Shown in pieces: positions 1-6,276 of a stretch of 10,360 nt of DNA (positions within the stretch are counted from its first letter, which is position 1; each line of letters opens with the position of its first letter). This DNA comes from Limnohabitans sp. (GTDB lineage Bacteria; Planctomycetota; Phycisphaerae; Phycisphaerales; SM1A02). Position numbers and translations under genes: made by a program. Location: positions 1 to 10,360 of the forward strand of contig JASGCF010000084.1 in assembly GCA_030054275.1 (NCBI GenBank), written 5' to 3'. Below the pieces are notes generated by a model. It worked only from the letters and a program-made list of their open reading frames with translations, did no database searches and was not told the origin of the DNA.

Positions 1-1
1 G

Positions 2-421
2 ATCGTTTGCAACATCGGTCACTTCGATAACGAGATTGACATGCTTGGCCTGTCGAAGGTCAAGGGCGCACGCTGCGTGAACATCAAGCCGCAGGTCGAC
101 GAGTGGGTGTTTGCCGATGGAAAGTCGATCATCATCTTGGCTGAGGGCCGTTTGCTGAATCTCGGCTGCGCAACGGGCCATCCGAGCTTCGTGATGAGCG
201 CGAGCTTCACGAACCAGGTCATGGCTCAGATCGAGCTCTTTAAGAACTCGAAGCACTACGGCAAGACTGTTACGACGCTGCCGAAGCATCTTGATGAGAA
301 GGTTGCTCGTTTGCACCTTGAGAAGCTTGGCGCGAAACTGACGAAGCTCACGAAGAAGCAGGCCGAGTACATCGGTGTGCCGGCAGAAGGTCCGTACAAG
401 CCGGATCACTACCGCTACTGA
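2..421 (+). CDS. ahcY: Adenosylhomocysteinase (S-adenosylhomocysteine hydrolase), C-terminal part
   Basis: This is the 3' end of a gene that begins before the window; 139 residues are visible. The enzyme reversibly splits S-adenosylhomocysteine to adenosine and homocysteine in the cytosol, using tightly bound NAD, and so keeps methyltransferases free of product inhibition. Seen directly: the Rossmann-domain end CNIGHFDNEID, the block NIKPQVDEW, then ILAEGRLLNLGCATGHPSFVMS, and the family C-terminal tail ending KPDHYRY, in which the conserved Lys and Tyr reach into the NAD site of the neighbouring subunit (family knowledge). The stop TGA lies at 419-421 and an intrinsic terminator follows about 75 bp later, so this is the last gene of its transcription unit. 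The family assignment is very secure; only the N-terminal part is missing because of the window edge. Confidence 0.96.
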   Translation: MVCNIGHFDNEIDMLGLSKVKGARCVNIKPQVDEWVFADGKSIIILAEGRLLNLGCATGHPSFVMSASFTNQVMAQIELFKNSKHYGKTVTTLPKHLDEKVARLHLEKLGAKLTKLTKKQAEYIGVPAEGPYKPDHYRY

Positions 422-472
422 GTCACTTGATCGCTCGACGGTCCATTTGGGCCACGACGAAGCCTACAGACA

Positions 473-504
473 CACAGCCCTAACCACAGCCCTAACCACA
501 GCCC
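473..504. repeat. Short 12-bp direct repeat, about 2.7 copies
   Basis: The unit cacagccctaac occurs at 473-484 and 485-496, and its first eight bases recur at 497-504. The third copy forms the left arm of the terminator hairpin that follows. Each of the three copies can in principle pair with the single right arm (gggctgtg, 517-524), so the repeat probably arose by slippage of the terminator arm. Confidence 0.8.
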
Positions 505-528
505 TCGCCTCGGCGGGGGCTGTGTTTT
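497..528 (+). terminator. Intrinsic terminator behind ahcY
   Basis: The left arm cacagccc (497-504) pairs perfectly with gggctgtg (517-524). The stem continues inward through a T-G pair and C-G pairs to a small loop around 509-512, and is followed directly by TTTT (525-528). A GC-rich stem with a T run lying downstream of the ahcY stop codon is the classical rho-independent layout. Confidence 0.8.
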
Positions 529-536
529 AAATCAAG

Positions 537-589
537 GTGCCTGACACGTGCCATGCAGTGCCAGGCACTGGTTGGCACGAGCCATGCAC
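537..589 (+). repeat. REP-like 53-bp triple-palindrome element, copy 1
   Basis: The element consists of three 11-bp palindromic units at 537-547, 558-568 and 579-589, with two 10-bp spacers (gtgccatgca and tggttggcac). The consensus unit is GTGCCWGGCAC. The middle unit matches it exactly, the left has one change and the right is the most diverged. The whole element is also an imperfect palindrome, so it can form one long hairpin or three short ones. It lies 82 bp before the RAYT start codon. The spacer sequences show that it has the same orientation as the other three copies in the window. Confidence 0.85.
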
Positions 590-670
590 CAATGTTTCTG
601 ATTGCAATTTTGTCGGACATTTCAGAGAGCACTCCTGTGGCCAGTAGTTTGAATCCACAAGGAGGGCCGT

Positions 671-1288
671 ATGGGAAGACCGCTTCGAAACTTTGAGATT
701 GGAGTTCCGTTCCATGTCGCACACCGGGGAAACAAGCAGTCCACTCTTTTTGAAACGGATGCAGATCGCAGGTTTTACCTCTCGATGCTGGGAAGCATCG
801 CACGCAAAAACAATGTGCGTATCGGTGGCTTCTGCCTCATGCGGAACCATGTGCACTTCGCGGTGATTCCTGATTGTCTCAAGGGCATCAGTCGATGCTT
901 CGGCCAGTTGCACAAGTTGTACTCTGAATCGCTCAATATTCGTGCCGGTACGCGTGGAGCAAGTTGGGAAGGCCGCGTGTATGCCGCGAAAATGGACGCT
1001 CGGCACGCATGGAATGCGCTGCGCTACATCGAGCGAAACCCCGTTGCTGCTGGCATCGTGGCGGACGCGACAGACTGGGCTTGGTCTAGCGCGCGAATGC
1101 ACTGTGGAATGGAAAGTGAGTGGAGTTTCTTGACGGGGGATGTGAGGTCCCAACGCGTGGAACCCGAGCGGTGGCGCGAGGTCCTTCGTACACCGCTTCG
1201 TGAGGAGGAGCTTGGCACGATTGACTGGGTTGCGGTTGAGGAGGGGTTGAAAGCGCGCGCGGCTCTTCGCGGTGATCGCGCTGCGTGA
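671..1288 (+). CDS. REP-associated tyrosine transposase (RAYT; IS200/IS605-like Y1 transposase fold)
   Basis: The product has 205 residues, close to the usual RAYT length. Such enzymes cut and join single-stranded DNA at REP hairpins through a covalent phosphotyrosine (family knowledge). Seen directly: an N-terminal GVPFHVAHRGN strand; the metal-binding His-x-His in MRNHVHF (H60, H62); a candidate catalytic tyrosine in LHKLYSESLN (Y84); the family block WEGR (99-102); YIERNPVAAGIV (119-130); and the WSSA motif (138-141). The start is supported by a strong SD, aaggaggg at 659-666, four bases before the ATG. The gene is bracketed by two 53-bp repeats (537-589 and 1302-1354), the arrangement expected of a RAYT with its own substrate elements. 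No key residue is missing, so it is probably functional. It is convergent with the SDR gene. The choice of Y84 as nucleophile is an inference from position. Confidence 0.93.
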   Translation: MGRPLRNFEIGVPFHVAHRGNKQSTLFETDADRRFYLSMLGSIARKNNVRIGGFCLMRNHVHFAVIPDCLKGISRCFGQLHKLYSESLNIRAGTRGASWEGRVYAAKMDARHAWNALRYIERNPVAAGIVADATDWAWSSARMHCGMESEWSFLTGDVRSQRVEPERWREVLRTPLREEELGTIDWVAVEEGLKARAALRGDRAA

Positions 1289-1301
1289 GTCAAAAGTCCG
1301 C

Positions 1302-1354
1302 GTGCCTGGCATGTGCCGTGCAGTGCCAGGCACTGACTGGCACGTGCCAGGCAC
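1302..1354 (+). repeat. REP-like 53-bp triple-palindrome element, copy 2
   Basis: The palindromic units lie at 1302-1312, 1323-1333 and 1344-1354, with spacers gtgccgtgca and tgactggcac. The outer units are inverse complements of each other apart from one base. The element fills almost the whole gap between the RAYT stop (1286-1288) and the stop of the convergent SDR gene (1361-1363). Its hairpin could therefore also serve as a shared transcription barrier, although no clear T run follows on the plus strand beyond tttt at 1359-1362. Confidence 0.88.
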
Positions 1355-1360
1355 CAAGTT

Positions 1361-2443
1361 TTACTTCGTGCGTGCAGCCCACTTCTCGAGCAACTCGCGT
1401 TCCCGCGCCTCACTGATTCCTGGCTCGCGCCCTGTTCCCCAGTCAGTTCCAGTTGGCAGCGTTGGTTGGGTTTCGCGATAGTCCGCGAGTGTGTCACGCG
1501 CGGTCTCTGCAAGCGGGCGGCACTGCAATCCGTGCGATAGGGCCTTCGCAATGTTCGCGCGTCCAGCGCCCGCATACTCGGGCCCCTGCGGAATCCACAA
1601 CGGAAGCCCCATCCATGGCGCGACCTGCTGTTCCATAAGCCACGCCTCATCAACCCATACGAACTCCACAGGATCAGAAACACTCGCCTTGATTCCCGCA
1701 AGCATTTCTTCCATGGTCAGCGGGCCTTCGGGTCCATTCGCGATGTATGTCCCATGATGTCCATCTGCGACCAACTTCAGTTGGAACGCAGCAAGATCGC
1801 GCACATCAATGAACTGAACGCGCACTTCATCTGGCTTCGGCGCGCGAGGTGCAAGTACCTTGCCGCCGCGAGCAATGCGCACAGGCCAGTAGGTGAATCG
1901 ACGCGTGTCATCGCCAGGACCAACGATGAGCCCTGGACGCACCACACAGGTCTTGCTCGGGCAAGCAGTCTCTGCAGCCTGCTCACAAAGTGCCTTGAGC
2001 GGCCCATAGGTGAGGCCCGTCACCTGTTCGACGGTTGGATCTTCGAGCGTGGCTACCGGCGTCGTCTCATCGGGTGCGACCGAGTTGTCCATCCACACTG
2101 AAATCGTCGACACCAGCTGGTACATCACCGTGACGGGTGCAAGCAACTCCGCCGACGCCTTTGTCACGCGCGGAAAGTACGACGAGTTGTCGATGACCGC
2201 GTCGAAGCGCTCGCCTGACTTGGTCATCGCTGCGACAACTTCCTCAAGCGCCTTGAGCCCGTCACCCTTCTTCGGGTCGCGGTCGCCGCGCAACTGCCGC
2301 ACTTTCGCGTAGCGGTCGCCGGCGAGTCGCTGCGGATCTGTCTTACCTCGGTTAAAGGTCGTGACTTCCCAACCCTTTTCGAGTGCTTGATCCACCAAGT
2401 GCGGGCCAAGAAATCCGGTGCCACCGAGGATGAGTATGCGCAT
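1361..2443 (-). CDS. NAD(P)-dependent epimerase/dehydratase family protein (extended SDR)
   Basis: This 360-residue cytosolic protein has a nucleotide-binding Rossmann fold. Seen directly: the glycine motif GGTGFLG (7-13) directly after the first strand; NRGK (31-34), whose basic residue favours NADP; DNSSYFPR (85-92); a serine-rich strand VSTISVW (111-117); the catalytic pair Y146-x3-K150 in TYGPLK; RPGLIVGPGDDT (169-180); and FIDVRDLA (211-218). These are hallmarks of the extended SDR branch that includes nucleotide-sugar epimerases and the reductase-like group often annotated as NAD-dependent epimerase/dehydratase. The C-terminal 150 residues, which decide the substrate, show no motif I recognise, so the substrate is unknown. 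The start ATG (2441-2443) sits just before the glycine motif strand, as in the family, but has no clear SD. It is divergent from the DUF1573-like gene across about 70 bp and convergent with the RAYT. Confidence 0.9.
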   Translation of the reverse strand: MRILILGGTGFLGPHLVDQALEKGWEVTTFNRGKTDPQRLAGDRYAKVRQLRGDRDPKKGDGLKALEEVVAAMTKSGERFDAVIDNSSYFPRVTKASAELLAPVTVMYQLVSTISVWMDNSVAPDETTPVATLEDPTVEQVTGLTYGPLKALCEQAAETACPSKTCVVRPGLIVGPGDDTRRFTYWPVRIARGGKVLAPRAPKPDEVRVQFIDVRDLAAFQLKLVADGHHGTYIANGPEGPLTMEEMLAGIKASVSDPVEFVWVDEAWLMEQQVAPWMGLPLWIPQGPEYAGAGRANIAKALSHGLQCRPLAETARDTLADYRETQPTLPTGTDWGTGREPGISEARERELLEKWAARTK

Positions 2444-2516
2444 GCTGTGAGGTTAGCAACAGCACAAGGACGCTGTGCGCACGAAACAGCACACTGTCGC
2501 GAGATACCATGCGGTG

Positions 2517-3440
2517 ATGTCGGCAGAAAACTCGAAACGGACTTCACGCACGATGTCGTCGGGCTCTCTCGCAGCAGCGCTCGGCATCGCATGCGTTGTT
2601 GCTGGGCTCTGGTTTCGCTTCGGTCGCGACGAAGGTGAGACGCGCGATTCCTCGCGTCCGCGTGAGACCCAAGTTGCGGACGGAGACGAGAGCGCGCCTG
2701 CGAGTTCGTCGACTGGCACGGGTTCGCGGCGAAACGCAACGGCCGATCAGGCGCGGTCGCGCGCAAAGGTGACCGTGACGCCCGACATCATCGATCTCGG
2801 CACGATCGCGCAGTGCGGAGGCATCGCGCGTTCAAGTGTGTCGCTCACGAATACGACGGCCGAGCCAGTCAAAGTTGTGGGTTGGGTTGTGTCCTGCGCG
2901 TGCATCCGCATGCTCGATGAACCTGGCTTCACGATCGCGGCGCGCGACAGTGTCGAAGTCCCATTCGAAGTCGATGCGTGGGGTATCGGAGGCAAAAGCG
3001 CGCGGCTTGATTTTCGTCTCGATGGAAACGCTGTTGGACCTCGCGTGCGCATCGACTACAGCGTGGGCGGACCGATTCGTGCGCGGCCGAGCGTTGCCAT
3101 TCGTCCCGATCGCGATCAGCCCATGCTGATTGAACTTGAGCGCTGCGACTCAGACGGCGCGCATGTCGCGGAAGCCTTCGAAGTACTCAGCGTCTTCCCG
3201 CCTGTCGGACAGATCTACAGGGTTTCAGAAGGGGAGCCTCCGCTCGACGCGGGTTGGGGCGGTTTCGATCTTGACTTTGCGATGATTGACGAGCTCGCGT
3301 CGGCACCGGATGCGGCGCAAGATCCAAATTTCGAATGGAAGGAAACGCCGACGGGGCGACGATGGAAGTCGCTTGAGATTCGTGTCATGACGAATCATCC
3401 AGAGTGCAACGAACTCCGGCTACGCGTGCGCAATCGCTAA
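2517..3440 (+). CDS. Membrane-anchored DUF1573-like protein
   Basis: The product has 307 residues from this ATG. A basic N-terminus (KRTSR) is followed by one hydrophobic segment at about residues 18-35 (LAAALGIACVVAGLW), then a Ser/Thr/Asp-rich low-complexity linker (36-85), then a beta-rich domain from about 88. That domain begins VTPDIIDLGTI, continues with SVSLTNTTAEPVKVVGW, and carries the Cys pair SCACI (C127, C129). This is the pattern of DUF1573, an Ig-like extracytoplasmic domain common in planctomycetes and Bacteroidetes. The protein probably faces the periplasm; its role is unknown. An in-frame GTG at 2475, with aagga just before it, could add 14 residues (MRTKQHTVARYHAV). I prefer the ATG at 2517 because it leaves room for the divergent promoters. 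An ATG at 2553 is also possible. The last 100 residues match nothing I know. Confidence 0.8.
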   Translation: MSAENSKRTSRTMSSGSLAAALGIACVVAGLWFRFGRDEGETRDSSRPRETQVADGDESAPASSSTGTGSRRNATADQARSRAKVTVTPDIIDLGTIAQCGGIARSSVSLTNTTAEPVKVVGWVVSCACIRMLDEPGFTIAARDSVEVPFEVDAWGIGGKSARLDFRLDGNAVGPRVRIDYSVGGPIRARPSVAIRPDRDQPMLIELERCDSDGAHVAEAFEVLSVFPPVGQIYRVSEGEPPLDAGWGGFDLDFAMIDELASAPDAAQDPNFEWKETPTGRRWKSLEIRVMTNHPECNELRLRVRNR

Positions 3441-3499
3441 CCACGCAACACGCAAAGATCACTGCGAAGAATCCCGCAACGAAGAACCACACAAAAGCG

Positions 3500-3532
3500 C
3501 AACACCCACGCGCGTTGGTCGCGTGGGTGTTG
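3500..3532 (-). terminator. Intrinsic terminator of the thiolase gene
   Basis: A perfect 12-bp inverted repeat (3501-3512 against 3520-3531), extended by one more pair to 3500/3532, closes a 7-base loop. On the minus strand the stem is followed by gcttttg, giving a T run, and it lies about 45 bp beyond the thiolase stop codon. On the plus strand no T run follows, so it stops transcripts of the preceding DUF1573-like gene only if it works without one. Confidence 0.8.
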
Positions 3533-3576
3533 GAGCAAGTTCATCCGCGCGTGGACGCAGCGAAAGTCGACTGGTC

Positions 3577-4761
3577 TTAGCACATCTCAACGAGCATCGT
3601 CACGGCATTACCACCGCCGAGACAAAGCGAGCAGATACCGCGCTTGCCACCGGTGCGCTTCAACTGATGGATGAGCGTGACGAGTACGCGCGCGCCGCTC
3701 GCGCCGATCGGGTGACCAAGCGCAACGCCGCCGCCACAGATATTCAACTTCGACTCAGGGATCCCGAGCGGCTTGATATCGACGAGCACTTGTCCCGCGA
3801 ACGCTTCGTTCAACTCGAAGAGGTCGATGTCGGCGACGGTGAGTCCGTTCTTCGCAAGGATCGTTTCGATACCGATCTTCGGCGCAAAGAAGAGGTCCTT
3901 CGGCGCGCCACCCGCGGTATTCGAATCAACGATGCGCGCGAGCGGCTTGGCACCGGTCTTCTTGAGGCCTTCCTCGCTCATGACGAGAACAGCAGCCGCG
4001 CCATCGGAGATCTGGCTCGCGTTCCCCGCAGTCGCGGTGCCTTCCTTGCCAAACGCAGGCTTCAACTTGGTGAGGCCGTCTGCGGTCGTGTCGCCGCGAA
4101 TACCTTCGTCCGCCTCAACCCCAACCTTCGACATGCACTGCTCGGCGGAGAGTGCAACGATTTCAGCCTTGAAGTGACCGGCGGCGGTCGCAGCCGCGGC
4201 ACGCTGGTGGCTCTGCGCGGCGAAGCGATCTTGGTCCTCGCGCGTGACGCCGTGCTTCGCGGTGATGTAATCACACGCGCAACCCATCGCCCACTTCTCG
4301 AAGGCGCAGGTGAGCCCGTCCGCCGCCATGTGATCTTGCATGGTCGCTGGGCCGTACTTCACGCCGCCGCGCATCTGCATCATGTGCGGCGCGAGATCCA
4401 TGTTCTCGATGCCGCCCGCGAGGACAACATGGTTGTCGCCAGCGCGAATCGACCGCGCGGCCTGCATGACCGCCTCAAGACCTGAGCCGCAGACCTTGTT
4501 GACGGTCACGGCGCTCACCGTGTCGGCGACGCCCGAAAGGAGCGCAACCTGGCGGGCAGGGTTCTGTCCGACGCCCGCTTGCAGAACGTTGCCCATGATG
4601 CACTCGTCGATGTGCGCGAGCGCGCCGGGGCACTCAGCGAAGAGCGCCTTCGCGACATACGACCCGAGGACGGGCGCGGGGACTTTGGCCAGACCGCCCA
4701 TGAACTTCCCGATCGGGGTGCGGCGGGCTGCAACGATGTAGGCGGCGGGTCGGGCGGTCAT
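3577..4761 (-). CDS. Thiolase, acetyl-CoA C-acetyltransferase type
   Basis: The protein of 394 residues has the usual thiolase length. It condenses two acetyl-CoA to acetoacetyl-CoA, or runs the reverse cleavage in fatty-acid oxidation. Seen directly: the N-terminal block RTPIGKFMGGL; the acyl-accepting cysteine C91 in VNKVCGSGLEAV; AGGIENM (115-121); the NEAFA motif (318-322); the catalytic His H350 in GGGVALGHPIGASGAR; and the second active-site cysteine C380 in CLGGGNA. The set of catalytic residues is complete. I chose the ATG at 4759-4761 because it gives the family N-terminus MTARPAAYIVAARRTPIG and has a good SD (AGGAAG, on the minus strand). The 22 codons upstream are open but unlike the family. 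The gene is monocistronic, with its own terminator, and divergent from fbp. Biosynthetic and degradative thiolases cannot be told apart here, so no symbol is given. Confidence 0.94.
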   Translation of the reverse strand: MTARPAAYIVAARRTPIGKFMGGLAKVPAPVLGSYVAKALFAECPGALAHIDECIMGNVLQAGVGQNPARQVALLSGVADTVSAVTVNKVCGSGLEAVMQAARSIRAGDNHVVLAGGIENMDLAPHMMQMRGGVKYGPATMQDHMAADGLTCAFEKWAMGCACDYITAKHGVTREDQDRFAAQSHQRAAAATAAGHFKAEIVALSAEQCMSKVGVEADEGIRGDTTADGLTKLKPAFGKEGTATAGNASQISDGAAAVLVMSEEGLKKTGAKPLARIVDSNTAGGAPKDLFFAPKIGIETILAKNGLTVADIDLFELNEAFAGQVLVDIKPLGIPESKLNICGGGVALGHPIGASGARVLVTLIHQLKRTGGKRGICSLCLGGGNAVTMLVEMC

Positions 4762-4963
4762 GGTGCTTCCTGCGAAATCTGCGTGAAAGGGGGCCTCGGG
4801 GCCCGACGAATCGGGCGCCCCGAACATGTCACAAACAATGCGGGGCGTTTCGTCTGCACGAACCCCCGTGGGGGCGCCGATGATAGCGACCCCGCGGCCG
4901 TTGCCGCCGCACAGAGCCGCGCCTCGGTTCGGGCGTCCGCCAAACCGTCAATTCGAGCTCCCC
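4762..4963. promoter_or_regulatory. Shared divergent upstream region of thiolase and fbp genes
   Basis: The 202 bp between the two start codons must hold both promoters. I see no convincing -35/-10 pair. There are two GC-rich inverted repeats. One has gcccga (4801-4806) pairing with tcgggc (4811-4816) around a cgaa tetraloop, with more G-C pairing outside it; it lies in the 5' leader of the thiolase transcript. The other is cccccgtggggg near 4863-4874. Either could affect translation or serve as a binding site; this is inference. Confidence 0.35.
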
Positions 4964-5953
4964 ATGCCCCACAACGACCTCTCCGAGAACCTGATGAGCC
5001 TGCAGAGCCACATCCTCCTCGAGGAGGCGCGGCATCCCTCCGCGAGCGGTGACTTCACATGGATCATCAGCGCGATCTCGCTTGCCGCGAAGTCCATTGC
5101 CAACCATGTGCGCCGCGCGCGTTTGTCGGGCGCGATCGGGCGTTTCGGCGAAGTGAATGTGCAGGGCGAAGAGCAGCAGAAACTCGATGTCATCGCGAAC
5201 AAGGCGCTCATGCGATGCCTCGGTACGCGGGCGTCGGTCGCGGTACTCGCGAGTGAAGAGGATGACGAGCCGAGCATTCTGCGCCGCGGCAACGAAGGCG
5301 GAAAGTATTGCGTGCTCTTCGATCCGCTCGACGGAAGTTCGAATCTCGACACCGGCGTCGGCGTGGGCACGATCTTCTCGATTTTGCGCAATGATCCCAG
5401 CATTCCCGACGCGCAAGAAACGGTGTGTCAGCCTGGAACGCAGCAAGTCGCGGCGGGCTACGTGTTGTATGGATCGTCGACGATCTTCGTACTCACGACC
5501 GGCAACGGTGTCGCGCTCTTCGAACTCGATCCATTCATCGGTTCGTTCCTTCTCGTGAAGGACAAGGTGCGCATACCCGAGTCGAACAAGGTTTACTCGG
5601 TGAACGAGGCGTACGCGCCGAGTTTCCCTGAGCCCTATCGCAAGTACCTCGAATGGGCGCACACGAGTGGCTATTCGTCGCGCTACATCGGGTCGATGGT
5701 GGCGGACGTCCATCGCACGCTCCTCACCGGCGGCGTCTTCATGTACCCGCCGACGAAGAAGAACCCCGAGGGCAAGCTCCGCTACCTTTACGAAGCAAGT
5801 CCGATGGCGTTCATCATGGAACAAGCCGGCGGGCTCGCGTATTCCGGTGCCAATCGCACGCTCGAATACAAGCCCTCGAAGGTGCACGAACGCGTGCCTG
5901 TCCTGCTCGGCTCGCGCAACGAAGTCGAGCGCGTGCGATCGTTCGGCGGGTGA
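4964..5953 (+). CDS. fbp: Fructose-1,6-bisphosphatase, class I
   Basis: A protein of 329 residues, close to the E. coli enzyme in length. It hydrolyses fructose 1,6-bisphosphate to fructose 6-phosphate, the committed step of gluconeogenesis, in the cytosol with Mg2+. Seen directly: the metal-site acidic cluster SEEDDE (from residue 97); the signature FDPLDGSSNLD (119-129); the substrate-binding stretch RYIGSMVADVHRTL (240-253) with GGVFMYP (256-262); and KLRYLYEASPMAFIMEQAGG (271-290) with the metal-ligand Glu at 277. All catalytic blocks of class I are present. The ATG at 4964 gives a normal N-terminus (HILLEEARHPSASGDFT follows shortly). The open frame continues 46 codons upstream, but that stretch is Pro/Arg-rich and unlike the family. 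The SD is weak (GAG at 4955-4957). Two REP-like elements follow the stop codon. Confidence 0.96.
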   Translation: MPHNDLSENLMSLQSHILLEEARHPSASGDFTWIISAISLAAKSIANHVRRARLSGAIGRFGEVNVQGEEQQKLDVIANKALMRCLGTRASVAVLASEEDDEPSILRRGNEGGKYCVLFDPLDGSSNLDTGVGVGTIFSILRNDPSIPDAQETVCQPGTQQVAAGYVLYGSSTIFVLTTGNGVALFELDPFIGSFLLVKDKVRIPESNKVYSVNEAYAPSFPEPYRKYLEWAHTSGYSSRYIGSMVADVHRTLLTGGVFMYPPTKKNPEGKLRYLYEASPMAFIMEQAGGLAYSGANRTLEYKPSKVHERVPVLLGSRNEVERVRSFGG

Positions 5954-5961
5954 AAAATGAG

Positions 5962-6014
5962 GTGCCTGGCACGTGCCGTGCAGTGGCTGGCACTGGCTGA
6001 CACGTGCCTGGCAC
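5962..6014 (+). repeat. REP-like 53-bp triple-palindrome element, copy 3
   Basis: Palindromic units at 5962-5972, 5983-5993 and 6004-6014, spacers gtgccgtgca and tggctgacac. The first unit matches the consensus exactly, the middle unit has one change, and the third reads gtgcctggcac. It begins eight bases after the fbp stop codon, where its hairpin could protect or end the fbp mRNA. It has the same orientation as copy 4. Confidence 0.86.
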
Positions 6015-6069
6015 TGCCACCAAACCGCGTAAGTCAAGCCTAGCGCGTGATTTGGGCAGGCGTTGCGGT

Positions 6070-6122
6070 GTGCCTGGCACGGGCCGTGCAGTGCCTGGCA
6101 CAGACTGGCACGTGCCAGGCAC
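6070..6122 (+). repeat. REP-like 53-bp triple-palindrome element, copy 4
   Basis: Palindromic units at 6070-6080, 6091-6101 and 6112-6122 all match GTGCCWGGCAC exactly, with spacers gggccgtgca and agactggcac. This is the best preserved of the four copies. It follows copy 3 after a 55-bp gap in direct orientation, forming a two-element array comparable to a BIME (paired REP cluster). Confidence 0.88.
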
Positions 6123-6248
6123 CATTTACAAGGGACGCGCGCCTCGACTCTGTAACTCCTTCTGAAGAGTGCTGTCGCGCAGCCAACCACCGCGCATTGA
6201 GGAGAGGTTCCTCAGGTGAGTTGAAGTCGCGCGGCAGAGCCCCGAGAG

Positions 6249-6276
6249 GGCGTGACTCTTCAAAAGCGGAGTCGCC
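6249..6276 (+). promoter_or_regulatory. Possible hairpin covering the ribosome-binding site of the 6277 gene
   Basis: The bases ggc (6249-6251) and gactc (6254-6258) can pair with gagtc (6269-6273) and gcc (6274-6276). This leaves a 2-base bulge and a 10-base loop. The right arm contains most of the SD GGAG (6268-6271) and runs up to the ATG at 6277, so a folded leader would block initiation. Regulatory use is inference. Confidence 0.3.

Larger units (their letters stand above)
5954..6276. other. Intergenic region holding two REP-like elements and a leader
   Basis: No gene is visible in these 323 bp. They hold REP-like copies 3 and 4, listed separately, a 55-bp unique stretch between them, and about 150 bp of leader before the next gene. 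The leader contains a small inverted repeat gaggagaggttcctc near 6200-6214 and a hairpin over the ribosome-binding site (6249-6276). The promoter of the 6277 gene must lie here or upstream, but I cannot identify its boxes. Confidence 0.5.

Noticed and set aside
473..504. CCCTAA repeats resembling a telomere repeat or a small CRISPR-like array
   Set aside because: There are only three short units without spacers, and they coincide with the left arm of a terminator.
527..1357. Long antisense open frame (276 codons) across the RAYT gene, beginning and ending in REP-like copies
   Set aside because: Its start and end are merely the repeat read as VPGT-containing heptads. The 21-bp period keeps the frame open, and the middle is the shadow of the well-supported RAYT gene.
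4826..4963. N-terminal extension of fructose bisphosphatase by 46 codons
   Set aside because: The extension is Pro/Arg-rich, unlike the family, and lies in the divergent promoter region; the ATG at 4964 gives the normal enzyme length.
5814..6125. Minus-strand open frame of 103 codons with repeated VPGT motifs
   Set aside because: It consists of the two REP-like elements and the antisense of the fbp 3' end, with no domain and no SD. The repeat periodicity explains the open frame.
4829..6190. Minus-strand open frame of 453 codons over fbp
   Set aside because: This is an antisense shadow of fbp in GC-rich DNA; its Arg/His-rich composition is typical of a shadow frame, and the plus-strand frame has full family motifs.
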